A stretch of 64,000 bases of DNA, taken from Hymenobacter sp. J193. Its GTDB lineage: Bacteria; Bacteroidota; Bacteroidia; Cytophagales; Hymenobacteraceae. Position numbers and translations under genes: made by a program. The notes beneath the pieces are model-generated. The model saw only the letters and a program-made list of their open reading frames with translations. It was not told where the DNA came from and did not search any database. The DNA is taken from the NCBI RefSeq assembly GCF_024700075.1, contig NZ_JAJONE010000001.1, positions 806,001 to 870,000 on the forward strand, read 5' to 3'. Within the stretch, counting starts at the first letter, position 1; each line of letters starts with the position of its first letter. Shown here piece by piece: positions 32,518 through 41,268 of this stretch.

Positions 32518-34362
32518 TTAGTGCGTTATCTGAATACGCTCTGACTGCACGTTCTTGCCGCTGCCAGACCGCAGCGTGTAGAGGCCCGCCGGCAGCTTGC
32601 GCACATCCAGAACCGCTTTGCCCCGGTTGCTGGATTGCGCTTTCACTTTGTGCCCGAGGCTGTCGTAGAGCTCGGCACTGAAGGGCGCGGCGCTGGCTCC
32701 CTCATCCCCGGAAGTAACCGTCAGCTCGGAGCTCACTGGGTTGGGCGACACGCTGTACCGGTAGCCATACGGCGAGCTGGGCGCATAAAAGGCGTAGCGG
32801 CCTACTATAGGGCAAGGTGAATTGAGGGCGGTGGCCGTAATCTGGGTGCCTTGCCCGGGCTTCAGGATGAAATGAATGCTTGAGCTCGTCGTGTTGGTTA
32901 TGTGGATGGCCGGATTATCCAGGGTGATGCTATACCTGTAGGAAGGATTGGTAACAAACACGCTCACGTCGGCCCCTTGCGCGTTGGTAATACCCAAGGA
33001 CTGATAGGTATTGAGCGAAACGGGGCTGCCGTAGCCCGGGGAGTAGCCGCAGTTGAAATACCCCGTGGGCGCCGGCGTGGCAAAGTTTACCTGGTAGTTA
33101 TTGGACACCGTACCGCAACCGCTCAGCGTGAGCGTAAAGCTGCCCCCGCTTGAGTTGCTGGCGCCCTGCAAGGTGAAGAAAGAAGAAGTAAGCGGATTGG
33201 CCTGCTGCAGAGACAGGCCGTTGCTGATGTTGGAAAGGGTATAGGTATACGCCGGGTTGAAGTTCATAATCTGATAGGTAATCGTCTTCGAGCAGGTGTT
33301 GTTGCTCGTTGGGTAAGCTATCAGCTGAGCCGGCTGCACCGTCACCGTTACCGAACTGGTGCGCACCGTGGCCGGCGACGTAGGCAGCGTGACGGTGAGC
33401 GTATACGTGGTAGTGGTGGTGGGCTGCACGGTTATCTGCGGGCTGTTGGGAAATTCCACGTCACTCCCCGCCAGGCTCCAGGTATAGGTAGCCTCCGGAA
33501 TCCGGCAACCCGAGCCAATGGTCACGGGTGAGTAAGGACAAGTGGTTTTGCCGGGGCCCGCCGTAGCAATTTCGTAGATGCCTACGGCATCAATGAAATG
33601 ATAGGACAGCGGCCGGGGCCCGCTGGGGGAAGACATGGGCGTGGACTGCTGAAAGTTGCCGATGTTCACGTAGTAATCTACCAGCCCCGAGGTGGTAGCC
33701 GGCGGCGTAATCAGGCCGTTGATGCGCGTCCACTGGGTGCTGCTCACCGGCGCGCTACTGTGAATGCTCAGATTGGCGGGCGCAGTGGCGTAATACAGCC
33801 TGGGCGTGTACCCCGAGGAGTTGGGCGCCACGGTGTAGGCGTCGTTGCGCGGTGAAGTGGGCGTGAGCTGCATTCCCACGTGCGTAGCCGTGTTCGACTT
33901 GCGGCTCAGGGCCACCTGCATGGTGGCATAGTACTCTTTGCCGGCCTGTAGCTGCACTTTCTGCGTGACGTACTCCAGGTAGGTCTGCGTACCATACACG
34001 CCGGTATTGTATGTGTACAAACCGATGGCTCCGTTGTTGGCCGTAGGCGCTGGGTTATAGTTGTAGGGCGTAAACTGCGGTAAGCCCGACCCATCAACGG
34101 TTAGCGGGTTCGTCTCGGTGCCGTTCGGGGCGTTGGTCGCGTAGTAATCGGGGGTGGTGTAGTTGGTGGCTTCCCAGCTAGCCAGTTCATTGGCACTTCC
34201 AATACTGCTTTTCACGTTGCTGATGAAGCCAGCTGGCGTAGTAAGCTGCGTGTCGAAGTCCCCGTTGGTGATGCTGTTGCAGGGCGCCTGCGCCATTACA
34301 CCCAGCGGAATCCCTGCCAACAGTAGGCCGAGGGGTAATGCATGCGTAATCGAAGTCTTCAT
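32518..34362 (-). CDS. Large secreted protein with type IX secretion C-terminal sorting domain
   Basis: A 614-residue protein with a signal peptide (ALPLGLLLAGIPLGVMAQ). Residues 25-250 look like a carbohydrate-binding or jelly-roll-like beta domain opening CNSITNGDFDTQ. Ig-like or PKD-like beta repeats follow (near 290-350, TTTTTYTLTVTLPTSPATV). The last 75 residues, from YSVSPNPVSSELTV through LYDSLGHKV to LPAGLYTLRSGSG, form a type A sorting tail, which directs export by the Por/type IX system and surface attachment. No enzymatic motif was seen. The product is probably an adhesin or surface-associated protein (inference). Confidence 0.85.
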   Translation of the reverse strand: MKTSITHALPLGLLLAGIPLGVMAQAPCNSITNGDFDTQLTTPAGFISNVKSSIGSANELASWEATNYTTPDYYATNAPNGTETNPLTVDGSGLPQFTPYNYNPAPTANNGAIGLYTYNTGVYGTQTYLEYVTQKVQLQAGKEYYATMQVALSRKSNTATHVGMQLTPTSPRNDAYTVAPNSSGYTPRLYYATAPANLSIHSSAPVSSTQWTRINGLITPPATTSGLVDYYVNIGNFQQSTPMSSPSGPRPLSYHFIDAVGIYEIATAGPGKTTCPYSPVTIGSGCRIPEATYTWSLAGSDVEFPNSPQITVQPTTTTTYTLTVTLPTSPATVRTSSVTVTVQPAQLIAYPTSNNTCSKTITYQIMNFNPAYTYTLSNISNGLSLQQANPLTSSFFTLQGASNSSGGSFTLTLSGCGTVSNNYQVNFATPAPTGYFNCGYSPGYGSPVSLNTYQSLGITNAQGADVSVFVTNPSYRYSITLDNPAIHITNTTSSSIHFILKPGQGTQITATALNSPCPIVGRYAFYAPSSPYGYRYSVSPNPVSSELTVTSGDEGASAAPFSAELYDSLGHKVKAQSSNRGKAVLDVRKLPAGLYTLRSGSGKNVQSERIQITH

Positions 34363-34592
34363 AAATAAGTTGGTATGAGATTATAAGGGGCGTGCGAAGG
34401 TATCCACGCACGGTTATCAATCATCAAGAAGTAATAAAAAATAATTTTTATACCATACTGGATTGTACTTCACGTTAATTATCTGTCCTGACTATTTGTG
34501 CAGCATCGGGCGCACGCAGTTGTACCTTGCCAATCAGCCGACCGGCTCTGTTGCTCTAGCCAGTACCGATCAGTAGCTGATATCTCCCTCGT

Positions 34593-35273
34593 ATGCGACG
34601 CGTTTTCGGTGTTTTATTGTTTCTGGGGCTGGTTGCCTTGTTCCTGGTTGTATTTCCGCGCTGGAAGCAGCGCCCGGGGTATTTCGGGCGGGAGCGGCGG
34701 GCTGAACTAACCACGCTATTTATCTCGCTGAAGCTGAACGAAGGAGACCTAATCTTCCACACGTCGCAGTCGGCACAGAGCCGGGCTATTCAGCTGGCCA
34801 CTCACTCCCCGTACAGCCACTGCGGTATGCTGTTTCGGCAGGGCGGCGAGTGGCAGGTGCTGGAGGCCGTGCAGCCGGTGGGCGTCACGCCCATGGAAAA
34901 GTGGATTACGCGCGGCAAGGGCGGGCACTTCGTGGTGAAGCGCCTGCGCGACGCCGAGCAGGTACTCACGCCCGCGGCCCTGCGCCGTCTCAAACGCGCC
35001 GGCCAGCAGTACCGCGGCAAAAACTACGACCTGTACTTCGGCTGGTCGGATGAGCGGATATACTGCTCCGAGCTGCTCTGGAAGATGTACCAGCAGGCCA
35101 CCGGCCGCGAAATCGGGAAGCTTCAGCACCTGCGCGACTTCGACCTCTCCCACCCTGCCGTGCAAGCCAAAATGCGCGAGCGGTACGGCCGCCGGCTGCC
35201 GCTGGATGAGCGGGTGATTTCGCCGGTGCAGATGCTGGAAAGCCCGGAGCTGGTGACGGTGGTGGAGCGGTGA
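34593..35273 (+). CDS. YiiX/YebB-like permuted papain-fold hydrolase
   Basis: A 226-residue protein with an N-terminal membrane anchor (VFGVLLFLGLVALFLVVF) and a YiiX-like NlpC/P60-superfamily domain. Key features are GDLIFHTSQSAQSRAIQLAT, the catalytic His76 in SPYSHCGMLF, and the Cys158 in IYCSELLWKMY, in the circularly permuted order typical of this group (His before Cys). Such enzymes act on amide or ester bonds of lipids or peptidoglycan; the substrate is unknown. Start at 34593 is the only ATG that gives the anchor. Divergent from the secreted T9SS cargo across 230 bp in which I see no other gene. Confidence 0.8.
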   Translation: MRRVFGVLLFLGLVALFLVVFPRWKQRPGYFGRERRAELTTLFISLKLNEGDLIFHTSQSAQSRAIQLATHSPYSHCGMLFRQGGEWQVLEAVQPVGVTPMEKWITRGKGGHFVVKRLRDAEQVLTPAALRRLKRAGQQYRGKNYDLYFGWSDERIYCSELLWKMYQQATGREIGKLQHLRDFDLSHPAVQAKMRERYGRRLPLDERVISPVQMLESPELVTVVER

Positions 35274-35279
35274 GGAAGC

Positions 35280-35891
35280 TCAATAGTTTGGCGGAAAGCA
35301 TTGAGGACCCATTGCTCCTCCACCATACTCAAGCACTAACTCCTCTGTTTGAATTAGGTATGTACAGCTACGAGCATATTGTTCGCGCAGGCTATCTGGA
35401 ATGGGTTTCTTAAATACGTTAAAAGAATATATACCCATTCCACTTCTCTTAAATCCCAAGATTGCCGGCTCTCCATTTTGGATCGAGATACAATCGGCTG
35501 CCTCTAGTTTCTCCTGAAGCTTATCAAGCATAGGTTCACTCCAACCTAAGCTGGAAACTATGCTATCTATTTTGGCTGGTTCGTGATTCCAAGCATGGGT
35601 ATAAGTTGGGTTTTTACTCGGCCCAGCTTTTACCACTATTCGACTAATAGCCTCATCTTCGAATTCAATTTCGACTTCTTTTCCTATAGGCACTATCGAT
35701 GTGTAAAAGCCAATTGCACCTTGGATAGCCTCATGGTGCTCAGAATAGCTAGTAATCAAATCCTGACGAGTATAGTCCTTATCAAATGAGCCAAAAGCAT
35801 TTAAAATCATTAGCCAATACACTACATAGCCTATAAAAACTGCTACTATCAGTGAGCTAATTATGATTATGGCTTTTATGTAAGTATTCAT
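35280..35891 (-). CDS. Membrane-anchored protein of unknown function
   Basis: A 203-residue protein with one N-terminal membrane segment (AIIIISSLIVAVFIGYVVYW) and a soluble remainder containing KEVEIEFEDEAISRIVVKAG and ending YGGGAMGPQCFPPNY. No family recognised. It is clearly less GC rich than its neighbours. It converges on the YiiX-like gene with a 6-bp gap between stops. It is read in the same direction as, and 9 bp after, the DUF6624-TonB gene, so it may be co-transcribed with that gene. Confidence 0.65.
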   Translation of the reverse strand: MNTYIKAIIIISSLIVAVFIGYVVYWLMILNAFGSFDKDYTRQDLITSYSEHHEAIQGAIGFYTSIVPIGKEVEIEFEDEAISRIVVKAGPSKNPTYTHAWNHEPAKIDSIVSSLGWSEPMLDKLQEKLEAADCISIQNGEPAILGFKRSGMGIYSFNVFKKPIPDSLREQYARSCTYLIQTEELVLEYGGGAMGPQCFPPNY

Positions 35892-35900
35892 TGAGTACAG

Positions 35901-37082
35901 CTATTTGCTTACCTTCTCATAAGGAAACGGCAAACTAACCCGGATTTCGTGGTCTTTGCCAGCTTGGTTGGTGAAGCGCGCGGCCCGCATCACGCGCAGG
36001 GCTTCCTCGTCGCAGCCGCCACCGAGGCTTTTCACCACCGTCACATCCTGGGGTACGCCCTGCCCGTCGATGCGCAGCTCCAGTGTAACGCGCCCCGTAA
36101 TGTGCTGCTGCCGGGCCGCGGCTGGGTATTGCAGCTGCGCATACAGCGCCTCGTAGCCGCCAACTAGCTCTACCGGCGACTTTTCCTCCTCCGCGGCTGG
36201 GCGCGGCGCCACGTACAGGGCCGGCGGATTAGGGTTATGACTGGCCGTGGGCACCTGGTAGGCAATAGACCAGTGCTTAAGGTACTGCTCCAGCGGCTCC
36301 AGCCCGATTTTCGCCCGCCGGTTGTTCACGTTGGGCTCGTCTTCGATAGGCTGGAGCTGGTAGTGGCCGTTGACGGCGGGGCCAAGCTGGGAGCCATATA
36401 GCTGCTTTTCGCCTCTGGCAACTCTCAGCCGATCAACCAGCAAAGCCAGCGACGACCAGCGCAACTCGCCCTTATCGGCGGCGGCCGTGAGCAGGGGCAG
36501 GTACTTTTCGTCGGGGTTGTGCTGAATCACGAGAAAAGTCACCGACTGCTGATACTCCCCCACCAACGATTTGCCGGGGTAGCCATGGACGGTAATCAGG
36601 CTGTCGACCTGCCGGATGAGGCGGTTGTCCAGCTTGCCTTGCTGCTGCATGGCGGCCCGCAGCTGCGGCGAGTCGGGGCCGTAAGTGCGGTCAGCCTCGG
36701 CGGCTATGCGCCGGTACTGCTGGTCCTGAAAGCCGATTTGCCGGATAAGCGTCAGCAGTGGCTGGTTGAATTGGGCCTCGTAGCGCTGTTGGCGAGTGCG
36801 GGCCTGGGCCAGCAGCCGGGGCCAGGCAGCCTGGGCGGTTAGGCCAGCGAAGTCATCTTCTTCCTGCAGCGCTTCGGGAGAATAGTAGCCGGTAGCTATT
36901 GCCCGTTTCAGGAGCCGCAGCGCCGCCTGGGAGTTGCCCTGCCGGGCAGCAGTGCGGGCCTGCTGATACAAGGTCGGCGCCGACTCATCGGCGACTATAA
37001 CAGTAGGTTGGCGGGCGGTGCCGTAGGTGGCCGGGCCGGTCAGGCTCAGGGCAAGCAAAGCGGTAGTCAGATACTGGGGCAT
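35901..37082 (-). CDS. DUF6624 and TonB C-terminal-domain periplasmic protein
   Basis: A 393-residue protein. A signal peptide (TTALLALSLTGPATYGTA) is followed by a helical sel1-like part (LYQQARTAARQGNSQAALRL). A DUF6624-like region (about 110-260) has FLVIQHNPDEKYLPLLTAA and the closing YGSQLGP. A TonB C-terminal domain (about 315-390) has YPAAARQQHITGRVTLELRI and GCDEEALRVMRAARF. Combinations of a stress-type periplasmic domain with TonB-C occur in Bacteroidota, where the TonB-C domain may bind an outer-membrane partner. It lacks an N-terminal TonB transmembrane energy-coupling segment, so it is not a functional TonB itself (inference). Confidence 0.75.
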   Translation of the reverse strand: MPQYLTTALLALSLTGPATYGTARQPTVIVADESAPTLYQQARTAARQGNSQAALRLLKRAIATGYYSPEALQEEDDFAGLTAQAAWPRLLAQARTRQQRYEAQFNQPLLTLIRQIGFQDQQYRRIAAEADRTYGPDSPQLRAAMQQQGKLDNRLIRQVDSLITVHGYPGKSLVGEYQQSVTFLVIQHNPDEKYLPLLTAAADKGELRWSSLALLVDRLRVARGEKQLYGSQLGPAVNGHYQLQPIEDEPNVNNRRAKIGLEPLEQYLKHWSIAYQVPTASHNPNPPALYVAPRPAAEEEKSPVELVGGYEALYAQLQYPAAARQQHITGRVTLELRIDGQGVPQDVTVVKSLGGGCDEEALRVMRAARFTNQAGKDHEIRVSLPFPYEKVSK

Positions 37083-37171
37083 AGGAAGAGTTTAGCCGGG
37101 CCGGCTTCAATTAAATAACGCCTGGCTAAGTAAGCAATTCTTTTTTGCCTGCTTCTCCGCCTTCATCTTCC

Positions 37172-37179
37172 TACCTTCG
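37172..37179 (+). promoter_or_regulatory. -7 box TACCTTCG upstream of the VWA-like gene
   Basis: TACCTTCG, 78 nt before the proposed TTG start at 37258. No in-frame ATG lies between the two. Confidence 0.45.
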
Positions 37180-37257
37180 CTCCTGCCTGCGCGACCCGCC
37201 GCGCAACCCTGCGGCGCTGCCTGGGGTTCTTGGGGCAGCTGCTATTCCCTTCCGCTG

Positions 37258-39327
37258 TTGATCTTCTCTGCTTCTCCCTGGTTTCTGTTGGTGTGCCTGC
37301 TGGTTGGCGCGGGCTATGCTGCTTTGCTGTACTCGGCCAAGGCCCCCTGGAGCCGGCCGCTGAACTACGCGCTGGCCTTCATCCGCTTTGCGGTGGTGAG
37401 CTTTCTGTGCTTTCTGCTGCTCTCGCCCTTTCTCAAAACCACTACTTCCACCACCGAAAAACCCACCGTGGTGCTGGCCGTGGACGACTCGCAGTCGGTA
37501 GGGCTGTTTACGCCGGGCGCGGTGCTTTCCCAAACCACCACCGGCCTGCAGCAGCTCACCCAGACCCTCACGGAGCGCGGCTTTCAGGTGGAAACCCGTC
37601 CGCTCAGCCAGCCCACCCGCCTCACTCCGCCCGACTCGCTGCGCTTTACAGCTGCAACCTCCAACCTCGACGGGTTGCTCTCCACCGTGAGCGAGGCCTA
37701 CGAGGGCCGCAACCTGGCCGGCGTGGTACTCGTGTCGGATGGCATTGTAAACCAGGGCCGCTCCCCGGTGTACTCCGAGTACCGCTTCCCGATCTATGCC
37801 GTGGGTGTGGGCGACACCCTGCCCAAGAAAGACCTCAGCCTGGCTACACTTACCTACAACCGCGTCGCCTTCAGCGGTAACCGCTTCCCATTAGAAGCTG
37901 AAATCGGCTACGAGGGCTTCAGCGGGGCGGCCACGGTGCAGGTGCGCGAAAACGGCCGGGTATTGCAAACCCGCCGCGTGGCGCTGCCCGCCGGCAGCCG
38001 CCGCACCAAGACCACCTTTCTGCTCACGGCCCCCGCGCCCGGCAAGCGCCGCTACGAGGTGCTGATCGAGCGGCAGCCCGGCGAGTTTACGCCCCTCAAC
38101 AACCAGAAAACGGCTTACGTGGACGTGGTGAAGGGCAAGCTGCGGGTACTGCTGGCCGGGGCCGCGCCGCACCCCGACCTGAAAGCCCTGCGCGCCGCCA
38201 TCCTGCGCAACGACAACTTCGACCTGACGACGTACCTGCCCGGCATTGGCGCCCTGCCCGCGCCTACCTACGACGTGGCCATCTTGCACCAACTGCCGGC
38301 CCAGGGCGGGTTGGGCGCCGAGCTGCTGGCCCAGGTGCGCAGCCGCCGCGTGCCGGCCCTGTTCGTGCTGGGGGCGCAGTCGGACCTGGCGGCCTACAAC
38401 CGCCTGGGCACCGGCCTCACGGTGCAGCCCCGCGGCAGTCAGACCGACGAGGTGACGCCCGTGCCCAACCCGGCGTTTGCCCGCTTCACGTTTGAGGAAG
38501 ACGCCCTGCGCCGCTTTGCCGAGTACCCGCCCGCGCCGGTGCCATTTGGGCAGTTCAGCTTGAGCGGGGGCGCCGAAGCTGCTTTGCTGCAGCAAGTGGG
38601 GCGACTGAAAACCCAGCGGCCGTTACTGGTGTTTGGCGGCATGCCCCAGCAAAAGCATGCTACGTTACTAACCGATGGCAGCTGGCAGTGGCGCCTGCAG
38701 GAAGCCGTGGAGCACGACGCCCAGCCCGAGGCCTACGACCGGCTTATCATCCGCACCCTACAGCTGCTTACCCAGAATGCCAACAAAAAGCGCCTCGACG
38801 TGTACCCCACGCAGGACAACTTCACTACCCAGGACGACGTGACGCTGGGCGCCGAAACCTACAATGCCGTGTTTGAGCGGGTGTACGGGCAGCCCGTCAC
38901 GCTTACCCTCACGGATGAGCATAAGCAGACGCGCACCTTCCGCTTTGTGCCTACCGAGGACGGGGCTCCGCTGCACCTCGGTCCGCTGGCCGGGGGCCTC
39001 TACCGCTACCAGGCCCGCGCTACCCTGGGCGGCCAGCCTCATCAGGACCAGGGTGAGCTGCTGGTGCAGGAGCAGCAGCTCGAAGCCCTGGACGCCCGCG
39101 CCGACCACAACCTGCTCTACCAGCTGGCCCGCCGCAGCGGCTCCCACCTTTACTATCCCCAGCAGCTAACCCGACTGGGGCAGGATATTCTGAAGGCAAA
39201 CTACAAACCCGTCATCTACGAGCAGGAAGATCTGAAGGAGCTCATCAACCTGAAGTGGCTGTTTTTCCTGCTGCTGGCTTTGGTCACGGCCGAATGGGCG
39301 GCGCGCAAGTATTCCGGCGGGATATAG
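37258..39327 (+). CDS. Large membrane protein with VWA-like domain
   Basis: A 689-residue protein with two N-terminal membrane helices (PWFLLVCLLVGAGYAALLY and FIRFAVVSFLCFLLLSP), a region resembling a von Willebrand A domain (VVLAVDDSQSVG with MIDAS-like DxSxS spacing, later GVVLVSDGIVNQG), a beta-rich extracytoplasmic middle, and a C-terminal helix (LKWLFFLLLALVTAEWAARKYSGG). This layout is known from Bacteroidota batA/BatB-like and uncharacterised VWA membrane proteins. The start is TTG; GTG or ATG alternatives are absent close by. A family A repeat follows the stop. Role unknown, possibly in envelope complex assembly. Confidence 0.72.
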   Translation: MIFSASPWFLLVCLLVGAGYAALLYSAKAPWSRPLNYALAFIRFAVVSFLCFLLLSPFLKTTTSTTEKPTVVLAVDDSQSVGLFTPGAVLSQTTTGLQQLTQTLTERGFQVETRPLSQPTRLTPPDSLRFTAATSNLDGLLSTVSEAYEGRNLAGVVLVSDGIVNQGRSPVYSEYRFPIYAVGVGDTLPKKDLSLATLTYNRVAFSGNRFPLEAEIGYEGFSGAATVQVRENGRVLQTRRVALPAGSRRTKTTFLLTAPAPGKRRYEVLIERQPGEFTPLNNQKTAYVDVVKGKLRVLLAGAAPHPDLKALRAAILRNDNFDLTTYLPGIGALPAPTYDVAILHQLPAQGGLGAELLAQVRSRRVPALFVLGAQSDLAAYNRLGTGLTVQPRGSQTDEVTPVPNPAFARFTFEEDALRRFAEYPPAPVPFGQFSLSGGAEAALLQQVGRLKTQRPLLVFGGMPQQKHATLLTDGSWQWRLQEAVEHDAQPEAYDRLIIRTLQLLTQNANKKRLDVYPTQDNFTTQDDVTLGAETYNAVFERVYGQPVTLTLTDEHKQTRTFRFVPTEDGAPLHLGPLAGGLYRYQARATLGGQPHQDQGELLVQEQQLEALDARADHNLLYQLARRSGSHLYYPQQLTRLGQDILKANYKPVIYEQEDLKELINLKWLFFLLLALVTAEWAARKYSGGI

Positions 39328-39345
39328 CGGCGGGATGGTTAGACT

Positions 39346-39436
39346 GTCATGCAGCGCTTGTCGAAGCATCTCTACCGCTTTATTGTGGTAGTAACTCAAC
39401 GAAGCGGTAGAGATGCTTCGACAAGCGCTGCATGAC
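39346..39436. repeat. REP-like element family A, perfect 35-bp arms
   Basis: Arms at 39346-39380 and 39402-39436 are exact complements (GTCATGCAGCGCTTGTCGAA...), with a 21-bp loop. This is the longest perfect pairing of the family in the window. It sits between the VWA-like gene and the pseudouridine synthase. Confidence 0.95.
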
Positions 39437-39479
39437 GGTTCAAGTGCCACTTTCCCTATCGAGTTGATCTATCACTTGG

Positions 39480-39487
39480 TACCTTTG
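39480..39487 (+). promoter_or_regulatory. -7 box TACCTTTG, 4 nt before a start
   Basis: A perfect TAnnTTTG match ending 4 nt before the ATG at 39492 of the pseudouridine synthase. Confidence 0.65.
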
Positions 39488-39491
39488 CACC

Positions 39492-40325
39492 ATGCGCTAC
39501 GTCCTGCTCAACAAACCCTACGAAGTCCTCACGCAGTTTACCGACGAAACCGGCCGGCAAACGCTCAAGGATTTCGTGCAGATTCCCAACATCTACCCCG
39601 TCGGCCGCCTCGACTTCGACTCCGAGGGCCTCGTACTGCTTACCGACGACAAGCAGCTACAGCACCGTTTGTCGGAGCCGCGCTTTAAGGTGCCAAAAAC
39701 CTACTGGGCGCAGGTAGAAGGTGTGCCCACCGAGGCCGCCCTGGAAAACCTGCGGCGCGGTGTAGACCTGAAAACCGGCTACTCCTCCCCTGCCGAGGTG
39801 GAGCTGCTGCCCGAGGCACCGGAGCTTTGGGAACGAAGCAAGCCGGTGCGCTTCCGGGCCAATATTCCCACCAGCTGGGTGCAGATTCGCATTTCCCAGG
39901 GCATGAACCGGCAGGTGCGCAAGATGACGGCAGCCGTCGGCTTTCCCACTTTGCGCCTGGTACGCGTCAGCATTGCCGACCTGCGGGTGGAGCAGCTGCA
40001 GCCCGGTCAGTGGCGCGAGCTGACTATCGCCGAGGTGCAGGCCCTGCGCGAGGACATGGCGGCCCAAACGGTGGCGGCCGGCACCTTCAAAACGCCCGGC
40101 AAAGGCGCCGAATTCTGGCCCGGCGGCGTACCGCCCTCCGCCAAGGCCTTAAAAGCTGTAGGGCAAAAATCCGCCCGCACTCCCGTCGCTGGCGGCGGTA
40201 AGAATGCCGCGGCCAGCGGCCAGCGCAAAGCCACCGGCAAGCCACCCCAAGGTGGCGCTGGTACCCGGCCCGGCGCCGGACCGAAGTCGGGGCCGGGCCG
40301 GCCGGCTGGTAAGCGCGGCCGGTAA
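39492..40325 (+). CDS. rluE: 23S rRNA pseudouridine synthase, RluE/RsuA family, with basic tail
   Basis: A 277-residue protein. Residues 1-185 form an RluE/RsuA-type synthase, which isomerises a uridine in rRNA. The catalytic Asp41 is in YPVGRLDFDSEGLVLLT, and the second family motif is ISQGMNRQVRKMTAAVGFPTLRLVR (ISQGMNRQVRKM). The last 80 residues are a low-complexity tail of Gly, Lys, Pro and Ala ending GPGRPAGKRGR, which is probably disordered and RNA binding. RluE (U2457) is the closest subgroup by the N-terminal YVLLNKPYEVLTQF, but the site specificity is not proven. It ends one base before the next start. Confidence 0.87.
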   Translation: MRYVLLNKPYEVLTQFTDETGRQTLKDFVQIPNIYPVGRLDFDSEGLVLLTDDKQLQHRLSEPRFKVPKTYWAQVEGVPTEAALENLRRGVDLKTGYSSPAEVELLPEAPELWERSKPVRFRANIPTSWVQIRISQGMNRQVRKMTAAVGFPTLRLVRVSIADLRVEQLQPGQWRELTIAEVQALREDMAAQTVAAGTFKTPGKGAEFWPGGVPPSAKALKAVGQKSARTPVAGGGKNAAASGQRKATGKPPQGGAGTRPGAGPKSGPGRPAGKRGR

Positions 40326-40326
40326 G

Positions 40327-41268
40327 ATGCGGCGGCGCAACGTTTGGCTGCTGACGGCCCTGCTGGCTTTTCTGGGGCTGAATGCGGTGGCGTTTTTTCA
40401 TGCGTGGCGCTTCACGCATTTCTCCCTGGCAGCCGGGCCGCGCACCGGCCACCCGGAGCGGCTGACGGGCTGGCGCAAGCTGGGCGTGCTGCTCACGGGT
40501 GTATCCAACCCCAAGCCGGTTAACCGAAGTAAGCCAGCCTTCCTCTACCAAACTGTATTGCTGCGTAGCCCCAACGGCCGCCTGGAAACCTGGTACGCGC
40601 CGGTGAAGAATGCGCGGGGCACGGTGGCGCTGTTTCATGGCTACACCAGCAGCAAAGCCGCGCAGCTCATCGAGGCGGCCTATTTCCGCCAGCTGGGCTA
40701 CTCCGTTCTGCTTACCGACTTTGCGGGCAACGGCGGCTCCGAGGGCAACCGGTGCACCGTGGGTTACCGGGAGGCCGAGGACGTGCGCACCGTATTCCAG
40801 TGGCTGCAGCATCAGCAATCCGGGCAGCGTATCGTGCTCTACGGTGTGAGCATGGGCGCCGAGGCCATTCTGCGGGCCGAGAGTGAGCTGGGCGTTCGGC
40901 CTGCCGCCAACCTCGTGGAGTGTCCCTATGGCAGCATGCTTCAGACGGCCCGCAACCGGTTTGCCGCGCTGCGGGTGCCGGACTTCCCGTTGGCCAACCT
41001 GCTGGTATTCTGGGGAGGTGTACAGAATGGCTTCTGGGCGTTTGATCTGGATGCCAAGGAGTTTGCGTCCCGCATCAGCACGGCTACCCTGCTCATGTGG
41101 GGCGAGGCCGACCCGCGTGTTACCCGCGCCGAAACCGACGCCATCTTCCAAAACCTGCGCGGCCCCAAGCAGCGCCAGGATTTCGCCGGTTCCGGTCACG
41201 AGCCGTACTGGCGCAAGCACCCAGCGCTCTGGCAGCAGCGGATTCGGGAGTTCCTTCTGGACCAATAG
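40327..41268 (+). CDS. Alpha/beta hydrolase, membrane anchored
   Basis: A 313-residue alpha/beta hydrolase. An N-terminal anchor or signal (VWLLTALLAFLGLNAVAFFH) precedes the lid and core. The nucleophile Ser175 is in LYGVSMGAEA, the acid Asp262 in WGEADPRV and the His291 in GSGHEPYW, and the oxyanion region is in LFHGYTSS. The start is ATG at 40327, one base after the stop of the pseudouridine synthase gene, so the two are likely co-transcribed. A frame extending to 40204 is only the tail of the upstream gene read in another frame. Substrate unknown. Confidence 0.82.
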   Translation: MRRRNVWLLTALLAFLGLNAVAFFHAWRFTHFSLAAGPRTGHPERLTGWRKLGVLLTGVSNPKPVNRSKPAFLYQTVLLRSPNGRLETWYAPVKNARGTVALFHGYTSSKAAQLIEAAYFRQLGYSVLLTDFAGNGGSEGNRCTVGYREAEDVRTVFQWLQHQQSGQRIVLYGVSMGAEAILRAESELGVRPAANLVECPYGSMLQTARNRFAALRVPDFPLANLLVFWGGVQNGFWAFDLDAKEFASRISTATLLMWGEADPRVTRAETDAIFQNLRGPKQRQDFAGSGHEPYWRKHPALWQQRIREFLLDQ

